From Holacanthus passer (Eukaryota > Chordata > Actinopteri > Pomacanthidae): a stretch of 64,000 bases of DNA. Under the pieces are notes generated by a model that saw nothing but the letters and a program-made list of their open reading frames with translations, made no database searches and was not told where the DNA came from. Both the position numbers and the translations under genes were made by a program. Where the stretch lies: assembly GCA_025331565.1 (NCBI GenBank), contig JAFREQ010000181.1, forward strand, positions 62,001 through 126,000. Reading direction: 5' to 3'. Positions 1 to 10,905 of this stretch are shown one piece after another (position 1 is the first letter of the stretch; every line of letters starts with the position of its first letter).

Positions 1-755
1 ACAGTATGAAGAGACTTGTTTCTAAATGTACAATCTAGGAATCAAACTTGTGTCGGATTGTTTCATGTTGTTCAGTGTATGAGGGAGTGTCACGCTTACA
101 TGAATTTGTCTTTTTGCAAAGTCATTCTTCACTAAGTCAAAGTTAAATCATGTCAGAAACAATAATCACGTCAGTGCATTATCTTGGAACAGCCTTCATT
201 TCAAGTGCATGGTAGAGCAGATGATTAACAGTTCTCTTCATCATGTGCCATCCTACAGTTGACTGGATGAAAGCACCACTCACTAGTATTAGTAAAATAA
301 GTCCATATGAACTGCTGCAAACCTGATTGGTGAGCAGACATCCTTAGCATAAAGCATTTCCATTAGTGGAATTATGATGGAAATTTAATGATCGTGCATA
401 GGTGCTTCATTTAATCAATTTATTCTCAATATGGCCCAACGTTCAATTCTCCAGAGAGATGACAACATACGGGAGAGGATTGGAGAGTTATTATTTACAC
501 AGCGGCTCTCAGCTCTAATCCACGCTTCCGATCACTGCCTCCCTGGACATGAACCAGCGACCTCTGGGATTATTGGCAGACATCTCTGACCTCTGTCCAT
601 TGCACAACTCAACTTTGAACTTCAGATTTAAAACACATGAAAGCCACTTTGTGCATGGAATTAAACTGCCTCCAAAGTGAACTCACTTCTAGTCTCAAAC
701 CTCCGGCATCAACAGCTGGAGACAGCAGCATCATCAGCATCATTTCATCAGACAC

Positions 756-795
<40 letters not shown>

Positions 796-1040
796 TGGGA
801 GGATTAACATTACAGATCAGCTTTAGGCATCATGTGTTTTATCAAAGATGAATCAGTGATGCCTCATCAGTAAACTTTCAACAATCACTATTCTAGTCAA
901 ACTTGCTTTATTCTATCATATGTTACATTCTGACATTCTTTATCATCCACTCTAGTTACAATGTAATAATATTCTATACTGCTACATTATTCTGTTTGGT
1001 TTTCTCACTATTCTTTCAGATGACTGCTGAGCCAAATGTG
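1..1040. other. Intergenic DNA, no gene recognised
   Basis: Both strands were read and no exon-like stretch with family resemblance was seen. The only notable element is a (TG)n microsatellite at about 759-794. The following segment (from about 1041) looks like a promoter, so this may be upstream flank of an unidentified gene. Confidence 0.6.
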
Positions 1041-1440
1041 TTATATAAGACAACATCCTCGCATCGGGCAGAGCACCAGAATCGTGACAGATAAGCGCGC
1101 AAAGCGAAGCCAGAGACCCGGGCTGTGATGGAGGCTCGAGCTAAGCCGCAGCCTCGGCAGACACCTCGTCCCCAAATCTGCCCCGCACGAGGACGAGGAG
1201 GAGGAGGAGGAGGCCGCACACCCCCGGACGACTGTTTAGTAAAAAGCCGCTGTTGATGTCTTTCCTATGTGTTTACCTACCAACAGCTTCCAGCACAGCA
1301 GCCAAAACGAGATCATCTCCAGGCGGCCGCGGCGCGCGCATTCCTCTCCACCTCTCCCCAGCGGCAGCGCGAGCAGCCAGGCGGCCACCCGCCGGCGCGA
1401 GGAGGGACGCATACACGGAGCGGACGGCCGCGTGTGTGTG
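1041..1440. promoter_or_regulatory. CpG-rich putative promoter with TATA box, gene unknown
   Basis: A TATATAA box lies at 1042-1048 on the plus strand. It is followed by about 350 bp that is strikingly rich in CpG and GC compared with its AT-rich surroundings, including a GCGGCCGCGGCGCGCGC run near 1323. This looks like a promoter with a first exon. A plus-strand start near 1073 would be suitably spaced from the TATA box. A minus-strand reading is also possible: an ATG near 1313 opens a short hydrophobic stretch (MISFWLLCWKLL) that runs into GT splice-donor-like sequence near 1277. No downstream exon of either gene was recognised in the window. Confidence 0.45.
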
Positions 1441-1476
1441 TGCGTGTATGTGTGTGTGTGTGTATGTGTGTGTGGT
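1433..1476. repeat. GT-rich microsatellite
   Basis: An imperfect (TG)n run with GC and TA interruptions, at the edge of the CpG-rich block. Confidence 0.8.
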
Positions 1477-1590
1477 GGAGAGAGGCAGAGAACGACGGGG
1501 GAGAGAGAGGAAGGCTATATCGACCTGTGATGATATGATGCTGGTGAATTAGAGCAGAAGAGATAAATCTGTATTGGCAGACTATTGGAC

Positions 1591-1616
1591 TTCTCTCTCT
1601 GTCTCTCTCTCTCTCT

Positions 1617-1665
<49 letters not shown>

Positions 1666-1831
1666 CCTCCCTCCCTCTCTCTCTCTGTCTCTCTCTCTCT
1701 CCCTCCCTCCCTCTCTCTCTCTCTCGTCTCTCTCTCTCTCCCTCCCTCCCCCTCTCCCTCCCTCTCCCCCCTCTCTCTCACTGTCCCTCTCTCTCTCCCT
1801 CTCTCTCTCTCTCTCTCACACACCCCCCCCT
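1591..1831. repeat. Long polypyrimidine (CT)n/(CCCT)n tract
   Basis: About 240 bp is almost pure pyrimidine on the plus strand, made of CT dinucleotides with CCCT and GT interruptions. All reading frames are open on both strands because of the low complexity, so they are not genes. Such tracts can form triplex (H-DNA) structures and, as GA repeats on the other strand, often lie near promoters. Here it is just beyond the CpG-rich block. Confidence 0.9.
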
Positions 1832-3110
1832 CCAGCACTGTAAGTGATAGCCATCTTAACAAGTGGGCTAAGACTATAGGGATGTAACATTCACTAAATC
1901 CACACTTTGATTGGAGGACTTCACATTCTTAATATAACAAAATAAAGTAGATGGTGCTTGAGAAAATTTCTTCCATTTTCAGTCTGTTATGATGAACACC
2001 TTTAAACTAGTGTTATATTTAAGACTTGGGAGTGAAACAAGCTTATTTGGTGCCTCTTTAAAGTCAGAATACTTCTGGACATTTAGCAAGATCAAGCAAA
2101 CACTTCAACTTAAAAAAAGAAAAAGAAAAGAAGAGATTGTTTTCTGAATCCAACACCATCCAGGCCAATATCCATCCCAGTATAATTACGCTTCCAGTAA
2201 ATATTGATGCATCAGTTTTTGTGCTTTTTCACTCATAGCCCCGGGTGTGCAGTTTTCCGGACAAGTCAATATGGCAGCCTGGCACTTGCTTCAGCATACA
2301 GCAGAACAGAAAGCAAACTCAGTGCAGAGTGCATCAAAAGCAATCAAATGCAGCAACATGCCTCAGCTCAACAACCAAAGCAATGGAACAATTTAAACAA
2401 GCCACACAGCAAACTTTAATTCACCATGTATTGTACCTCTCACATTAAACATGCTGAATAGATTCTTTAAAATAAATGTAAAAATCAGAGTTCATTTGGG
2501 CCAGATAACACAAAGGCTTAATTCTGAATCACATACATATATAATATATAATGCGTACTATTGCATGTAAGTTATGAAAGAGCCTTGTATTTAGCTTGAG
2601 ATCAGAGGTGTTCGAACTGTGAGGCGCCCTTCCCCAGGGGGACACACAGATGCTGCGTGAGGTGACAGGTGCCTGTCGGGGTTCTAAGGGCAACAGGAAA
2701 TGAGTTTTTGTTCTTTGACCCATTTATCAACGTGATCAGCAGTTTGAGCTGCAGCAGTGGCTGCGACTCACAGCTCATTGAGGCAACTAAGATACATTAA
2801 AAACTTTAGTGCATATTGCTGTGATTTGTGTTTAGACTTGTATTCCCCTGCAGAGCCATACCTCAGTCTAATCTGAACACAGGATACACATATTTTTAGA
2901 TTCGATGTGACTTATACTTCCTGATGGTATCCTTATCTGAAGATAATCACAAATGAACATCCATCCAAAGATGCTCCGTAAAACTGCGGAACTTGCATGA
3001 GAACTGTAAGTTTTCTTCAGTATCAAAGGATTCCACTGATGCCATGAGGTGTTTCTGGAAAATGTTATTGGCAAATGGACTATTTTCATAGTGCTTTTAT
3101 CCAAAGCAAT
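1832..3110. other. Intergenic DNA
   Basis: AT-rich sequence with no recognisable exon on either strand. About 2600-2720 is more GC-rich and reads as an open frame on the minus strand (2529-2723), without resemblance to a known family. It could be a fragment of a dispersed repeat. Confidence 0.5.
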
Positions 3111-3117
3111 TTGCCAT

Positions 3118-3135
3118 CACACACACACACACACA

Positions 3136-3166
<31 letters not shown>

Positions 3167-3172
3167 GTCATC
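3118..3172. repeat. Compound (AC)n-(ATC)n microsatellite
   Basis: About ten AC units are followed directly by about eleven ATC units. No coding significance. Confidence 0.9.
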
Positions 3173-3615
3173 AAAGGAGCTGGCCTGACCATCAAGAGCA
3201 GTTTGGGGTTCAGTGTCTTACCCTGGGTCAGGGACGCATGAGTCAGAGATTGAACTGCCAACTCTGTGATTAGCAGACTTACTAAATAAGGTGACCCACA
3301 GAGTGCAGGATTGCACATTTCAACTCTTCCCATTTCAAACTCTAATGTTTGATACGTTTACATGAATAAACAATTGATTTAGTTGTTGGTCTGGAGTGAA
3401 CAAGCTGCTTCACTGTCACAGGCTGAATAAACCATTGGAGTTTAATGTACCTGAAGTTGTACAGACCAGATTTTCCTTTTTCCTTCTTCTTTCATGCCTC
3501 TGTCTTTCACCCCTTCTCCATCTCCCTGCTTTCCTTTCCTGCATTCTTTCATTTGTGGTTCCTCTTTCTTCACCAAGCCCAGACTCTTACAAAACTATAT
3601 GAAAAGACTGTTATG

Positions 3616-3616
<1 letters not shown>

Positions 3617-3694
<78 letters not shown>
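3617..3694. repeat. (TG)n microsatellite
   Basis: About 39 perfect TG units, one of the longest uninterrupted dinucleotide runs in the window. Confidence 0.95.
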
Positions 3695-3696
<2 letters not shown>

Positions 3697-3857
3697 TGAG
3701 AGAGAGTTTGTGAGCACGGTGAGCTGAGGTAAGGTTCCAGTGTCTGGACACCAGACCACATCTGGCTGAACAGACCAAACAAACACACGCACGACAAAGG
3801 ACTGGGTGCCAGCCACCCTGGATAAGGACAACAGATTAGGGAGAGGGAGACAGGAGA

Positions 3858-4670
3858 CAGACAGACAGACAGGCAGGAAGGCAGGCAGGCAGACAGACAG
3901 ACAGACAGTCAGGCAGGCAGGCAGGCAGACAAACAGACAGATAGGCAGGCAGGCAGACAGATAGGCAGGCAGGCAGGCAGACAGACAGACAGATAGGCAG
4001 GCAGGCAGACAGACAGACAGACAGACAGACAGTCAGGCAGGCAGGCAGGCAGACAAACAGACAGATAGGCAGGCAGGCAGACAGATAGGCAGGCAGGCAG
4101 GCAGGCAGACAGATGGGCAGGAAGGCAGGCAGACAGATGGGCAGGCAGACAGACAGACAGGCAGACAGGAAGGCAGGCAGACAGACAGACAGGAAGGCAG
4201 GCAGACAGATAGGCAGGCAGGCAGGCAGGCAGACAGACAGACAGATAGGAAGGCAGGCAGACAGACAGATAGACAGTAAGGCAGGCAGGCAGGCAGGCAG
4301 ACAGACAGACAGATAGGCAGGCAGGCAGACAGACAGACAGACAGGAAGGCAGGCAGGCAGATGAGCAGACAGACAGTAAGGCAGGCAGACAGACAGACAG
4401 ACAGATAGGCAGACAGGCAGACAGACAGACAGATAGGCAGGCAGGCAGGCAGATGAGCAGACAGACAGACAGACAGTAAGGCAGACAGGCAGACAGACAG
4501 ATAGGCAGGCAGGCAGATGAGCAAACAGACAGACAGACAGTAAGGCAGGCAGACAGATGGGCAGGCAGACAGACAGACAGTAAGGCAGACAGACAGTCAG
4601 TCAGGCAGACAGACAGGCAGGCAGGCAGATGAACAGACAGACAGACAGGCAGGCAGGCAGTGAACGGGAA
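3858..4670. repeat. 800-bp CAGA/CAGG tetranucleotide array
   Basis: The tract is composed of CAGA and CAGG tetramers, with scattered CAGATAGG, GGAAGG, CAGATGGG and AGTAAGG variants. Blocks of several CAGG followed by several CAGA repeat in a loose higher-order pattern, suggesting growth by both slippage and segmental duplication. Because the period is four, frames in every register stay open. The minus strand reads as 256 residues of Cys/Leu/Pro/Ser low complexity, which is not a gene. Confidence 0.95.
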
Positions 4671-7600
4671 GACAGGCACAGGCAGGAAGAGAGAGAGAGA
4701 TAAATGGTTCTGCCATCGCTATGGAAAGCAAAACCCAGATATGACCTTCAGATACAAAATCGTTATTGAACTGCCACCAAACTCGGCTGTTGATGTAATG
4801 GCTTGGACTTTAATCTGGTGGCAATCTGCTCTTAACTCTAGTAAATAAAACATTGGAGTGTGCTGGGCAGTTCTGGGACTCTTTTTAAAAGCAATAGAGA
4901 TTGAAATGTATATGAAAATAATGCTAGACATTACAGTATATGGTGTCATTATGTGGGCAAATTGTAACTGATGTCCCTGACGTGTGCTAGCAAGTGCAAG
5001 CAAGTCTAAAAATACAAGTCTGTTCCAGGATCAGGACCAAGTATATCCTTCATGTTTGTTGCCATGTTTTCATCTGAAATAATGAATATTCAATATATGA
5101 ATATATGAATAATAAATGGTAACCCATGGACTAAAGGTGATGGCCAGTTGGTGGGAAGTGGTTTAGTCATTTAGTAGTAGCCAATGAAATCTCTTTAATA
5201 AAATAAAAACTGCTGCTGCACTGCTCTTTATGGGTTAAAGCCACATATCACCTCGATCAGTGATGTCACAGCAGGTGTCAGTTTTAGCTGTAAACACACC
5301 TGTTGTGAGTGATTGCTGATTGCCTTCTAGTGCCTTCTAAAATCATCAATCAATACTCATTAAGCATAGGATTGTTTTCTGGTTGGATATGGTTATGCTT
5401 TAGGCACAAAAACAGCTTGGCTAAGGTTAGGAAAAAATGCTGGTCTTGGTTCAAAGAAACCAACAGTTGACAGGTTTCAATATAGGCAAACTAAAGAGAA
5501 TACTGGAATAAATAAGTATAAAAAGTAATATAACCCCTGCTGTGAACTTCACAGTCGCCTGGTCTAAACCCAACTGACCAGCACTCTCACCAACGCCATT
5601 AAAACCCCATATGAGAGAATAATGTCTTTAGAACGAATGTGTTTCATCTCTCCAGAAGAGCTCCACACACTTTGCCATTGGCTTGTTGTTTCAGAGGTCA
5701 CTGATGTCACACTATTCAACTTTTAATCAAGCAGTCCCATGTATGGGTGTAATCCTACTTTTGTGTGATATATCAAAATGGCTCTACTGTGATTATATTG
5801 CACGCAGTGGATTTTTCCAACAGTGTGAAATCATTACATGCTTTTCTCCCGACTAGTAGATGAAAGACAAGGTCATAGCCAAATGACACTGTGCTGCCAG
5901 CTCCATCACTCATGCACAAACACACACACACGCATACACATGCTGACACGCTCACTCCCTTCCTCTTCCTTTCACTCTGTGTTAACATCAACAGTGTTTC
6001 ATGTATTCCACACTCACAGATCAATTGAGCCATATAATGCCTGAACTTACCCCTAAGGTTAAGAGACAAAAGGCAATCAGCTAAACAGGCTTTTTTTTCA
6101 CAGAGGTACACAGAAACAGATGACTGCAATGAGTTCTGCTACTTTCATCAAACACCAACATGATTGCTCTTCATGCAGTTCAACTGTTTTTACAAGGAAC
6201 TTTTTAAAAACACGTAATATTTACTAATATTTCATACTTATATTTTTGTGAAAAATGTATTTGTACATAAACTTAGGATGTCATGCAGAAATGTGACTGG
6301 ACAAGATTGAATAATTAACTTGAGAAATATTACTAAACATTTTCTAATCCAAAATCTTAAGACTTGAAATCCATAAAAATAAAAAAACAAACAAACCAAA
6401 CCTTCTCCTCTCAATGGTCTTCAGTCTTTTAGTATATTCCAGAAGAACAATTTTTCTCCCCTGTCCACCCCCTACCTCATTTTATAATTTCTGACATTTC
6501 CCAGAATGCCTCTTGGCAAACACTACAGATAAAATAGTGTTACTTTTGATCAATTTTTGCTCTCAGCCTATATTATGAATGGCAGCCCCCACTGCTGCAC
6601 AGACCCACTGATGTGACTGGCTTTTCCTGAGTGAATACTTCAGTCAGTGTCAGAGATGCTAAAGGAAGACTGTCCAGAGCAGCTACTCAACATTTAACTT
6701 GTCAGGTGTATTGAGGGTGTTGTTAGTGCAGACATTTACATCTTTTTATTGAACATTAGTGCAACAAGGAATCTCTAGAAAGAAGCTTGTGTTTGATTCT
6801 GAAGGACTGAGAACCAAACCTGACTTTGACAACTGATGTTAAATTAGGTAATTACATAATTGGTGTCAATAGTCTGATAAAGTGGTGTGTTTGATTTGTT
6901 TGATTCAAAATTAATTTGTTAACTGTAAAGGCAAAAAAAATGCTTCATATTATGTTGACTATGAGTCTTGAGCTACATGTCAATATTCTGCAGAAAGTGT
7001 GTGTGTATACTTTGTAGTTTTATCCTTGATTTGGCTTGACGTCAGACTTCCATTATGAATAGATCGCAAACACCTCGATGAGAATATTATCTGATTTTGC
7101 ATAGCATACACATCACATTGTGTTTTTTCCCATACAGGTTGCAACCATGTAGATATCATACTATGCTGAACTGAGCATAGCTCTTCATGACGGAACACCT
7201 TGGATGGATCACTTCTTAAATGTATAAAGCCCACTCACAAGAATATAACAATCATCAATAATCATTGTAGCAGTTATAGATTCCTTGTCTTGTCAATGTC
7301 TTTCACAGCCCTCGGAAAAACTTTCAAGGCAAGACAAAGCACAGAAAACATCAGGAGAGGTGGTGTCTTACCTGCTGTTCCAGCTGCTGAAGTGGTGTGA
7401 TGTTAACTGGTTGCACTGGTATGAAAATGAATAATTATTCTGTGTCTGTTCCTATACCACTGTGCTTCTCCTCTTTCTTATGTTATTCCCGTCTTCCCCC
7501 TTTATATCCCCTGACTCTCTCTCCCTCCCTCTCTCTCTCACTCATGCACACATCTCAGTGCCAGCGGGGTGCATATTGAGTATGTGTGGGCAGAAGCCAA

Positions 7601-10600
7601 TCAGAAAACAGCAGCTTTAGCGACATTTGCGACACACACATGTTCTGCCTCACACTCTCACACTGACACACTTATTATAGGATGCAGGCATTCACAATAT
7701 TCTCTCTCTGACACACACACACACACACACAAGTGAAGCACATCTGTCATCTGCGACCGTCTTATCCAACCTTTCAGAGGATTAGTGTGTTTTTATTTTT
7801 TTGACGTTGAAACTCAACTTGATAATCTCCTACACACACTCACGGTCTATCTGCAATCGTTATTTCATCATTGTGATTTCGTGTGTGATGTCTTTGCAGT
7901 GTAACAGTGCTTGTGTTCATATGAGGCATGGAAAAGCTGCCATTTGTGATATCATACTGATTTACATGCAATGTCGTGTGGGGGTAAGAATGTTATGTAA
8001 TATACTGATGTATAATGTGATGTCACACCGATGTAGTATTTTTACTCAGAACAGTTGCAGAAAACAAGACAACACTGAACATCATAAGCCTCGAGGCAGC
8101 ACATGAAATTATTAGTCATGTAATACATGAAAAAACAGAACAAATACAGCTTGAGTATGCTCATTTTTAGGGTTTATACTTTTATGTGGGTTGTTTACTG
8201 GAAGAGGTTTACATGCTTAAACAATTCACCCTGTCTCTGAAAGGCTCCGCTTTAGCCCCTGTATCTTTACACCCCCCTCCTGAAAAGGCTGTCTCTGCAC
8301 ATACAGCTCCTACAGACACCAGCTTCTACACAGCTCACTCCACCAGAAGTGACTCTCAAGAAAGACAATTCTCCGGACACTCTGTTGATGAGATCTTCTT
8401 TCTGGTTGTCAAAAGTAAGAATCTTTAGTTTAAGTCAACATCTTCACATCACACACAAACTTTCTACAAAAGATGATTTCAATGTACACTCCCTTACTTT
8501 GTCATTTAAATTGTCCATAAAGATCTGACATAATGTAGCTTTCGTTTCTTGTTTCTTTAACCTCTGAGATATTAATGTTCAGACTAGGTTTATCATGTTT
8601 TTTAGGTTTAGGTTTATCATGAGAATTGTCATTCAGTCTCTTTGTCTGTGTAGATAATTTTTTTAATTCCTTGATCACATCAGTGATATCTGCTTCTACT
8701 TATGAAGCACATCATAAGTTGCTCCAAAACGTGGCACTGACTTTTTAAGAAAATTTGGTTTTCTTAAGCAATGTAGTCTCAATGTTAATTAATCCTGCTA
8801 ACTGGTTTCATTAATATCTGCTGACTGATTTCTAACTTATGAGTCTTAATGGAAGATTTCAGCTTGATAGTAAAGAAAAGAGTTTGCTGCTTCAAAATAT
8901 TTTACTCTGGTCAGTGTCTATAGATAGATATGTACTGCTGTGGAATGAAAACATCTGGCTGAATGGGGATGTATGGAGGAGCCGGCAGATGGTCTGTGAA
9001 AACTCCAACTGTGTCCAACAGCATGGTGAGTAATAAGACATGGAGTTCCACTTTACAAAGCTACAGCCTCAGAAAGATTTGACCGGAAGCTGTGGGTTTA
9101 ATTAAAAGCTTATAGCTCATTGTACGCCATGTCGAAATGAAAAAAGGAAACATTATTACATTTATAGAGAAACCCAAAACTTTTCTCATGTCACAGATAT
9201 TGTACTCTGATAATCTAATTTATAACCCCTGATTATTTGCATTTAGATATATACAAAACAAACAAAGCATACTATTATGTACTAATTTGGAAAATTGTCT
9301 TGTAAATCTTTATAAAATTTAGGTCTATATTTGCTTGGTAGCATCAGGTCGATACCATGATGTCTGTCTGTGTTCAGTTATTTTCTCCTAATAAAGAGAG
9401 GTGTAAGTGGATTAATATTCTGCTGTTCCCCCATGCATTAGTGTCCCACATACTGGACAACAGAAAAGATTAGGCTCACAGTAATGGCTAAAATAGTGTA
9501 ACCATGTTGGCCTGAAGCATAAAAGTGACATTAACAGTGCTGCAGTCAGAGCATATATTGCTGTATTAAACAAGCAAAGTCTGACATTTATATAGAGCTC
9601 ATATCATAGAGGCCTAAACAAGTTATATCAGGAAGGAACTTTATTTATTATTTGGTTAAAGCATAATATTCATTAAGTCAGTCCCAGTGCAGTACTCTAC
9701 AGTGTGGTCTTGCTAACTGTGCCTGCAATATAGCATAAATATTCTATTATTACATTATCCACCCAACATCCAACATTATCGTAACAATTCTCTTTCACCC
9801 ACATTATAAAGTGAAGGATGTCAGCATGCTCAAAATAAAAGCGTCAGAGGTCTTTCTGTCTCTCGTGTCAAGCTTCAAAAACCAGAAAATATAAGTTGAT
9901 TTTATTTATTTAATTACAATTCAAAATATAAAAATATTTTTACAGAGACTGCTCATGTAAATCTGTGTGATGCCATATGATACAAAAATGCAATATACCT
10001 CTAATTTACAAACATACTGCCATGAACTAAAAAAAAGTAGAATTTTGATGTGCAGCTTTGATATGATTGCTTTCACAAGGGTCACGTGATACCTCATATA
10101 AACCAAGTAAATGCATCCTTTTCCTTTAACAGGTCACTGCTCTACATTCATTGAAACGACAAATGTATAAGCATGAGCAGGCAGCACTGTTCTTTTTCCT
10201 TCTTAATAATAAATGTGCCATTGTTTAATGGCTTTTGTTCCCATTACATCTGAATTCAAAATTAAAGTACATACAAGTGGGGGAGTGACACGCAGCAGGA
10301 TATGTATTTGTTCACAGTTCTATCATGAAATAAATAAAATAAAGATTATGTCCAATATAATAAATAATTAATTTGCAATAGAATAAAGGTGAAATACTAG
10401 TTTCAGATGTTTTGTTTTTACTTTACCTCTGCATTTTATTGATGACTCAGCTGTGGTTACAGTCCTTAAGACAACACTGAGTGCTTCTCTCAGGAAAATG
10501 AAAATCAAAAAATAAATAAAAAAACACTAAAAAGCATCTGCAGTAGACTATTTTGCTGATTCATGGGTTTTCTTCAATGAATTATTCAATAAGGGCTTAG

Positions 10601-10885
10601 ATTTAAACATTAATAATGCAACTGAATATACTGAGGAATTAGAATATATAACATTTAACTAAAAATGTATAGGAATAAACTAAATATATAACTATGCAAG
10701 TACAACCAAAAATCCAAATATGAACATAAAGTAAAATAGATTCGATTTTAAATAAAAAGTTCCACATTCATTTTGTTATCGGACTTTGCTGAACTTGGAA
10801 TGACGTGGGTATTCTAAGCTTTGCAGAAAAAAATTATCTTTTAAAACTAAAAACTAAAAAAATTGTCCAGGTCTTGAACGTTATT
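4671..10885. other. Gene-poor intergenic region left of FRRS1
   Basis: About 6 kb of AT-rich DNA with no exon recognised on either strand. A short (AC)n run lies at about 7710-7731 and a CT-rich patch near 7515-7540. The part nearest FRRS1 may contain its 3' UTR: AATAAA on the minus strand occurs at 10435-10440 and again at 9899-9910. Confidence 0.5.
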
Positions 10886-10887
10886 TG

Positions 10888-10893
10888 TTTATT
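10888..10893 (-). terminator. frrs1: FRRS1 candidate poly(A) signal
   Basis: AATAAA on the minus strand lies only 13 nt beyond the FRRS1 stop codon. Other candidates are at 10435-10440 and around 9899-9910. The sequence alone does not show which is used. Confidence 0.3.
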
Positions 10894-10905
10894 TTCCATT
10901 GAATG

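Noticed and set aside
1515..1887. Several overlapping open frames of Leu/Ser or Arg/Glu repeats
   Set aside because: All are readings of the CT/GA tract and show only low-complexity sequence.
3909..4679. 256-codon minus-strand open frame rich in Cys, Leu, Pro and Ser
   Set aside because: It is the translation of a period-four repeat, which stays open in all frames; there is no gene signature.
1..10885. PALMD, the usual neighbour beyond FRRS1
   Set aside because: Its large coding exon would be obvious as a long open frame and none is present.
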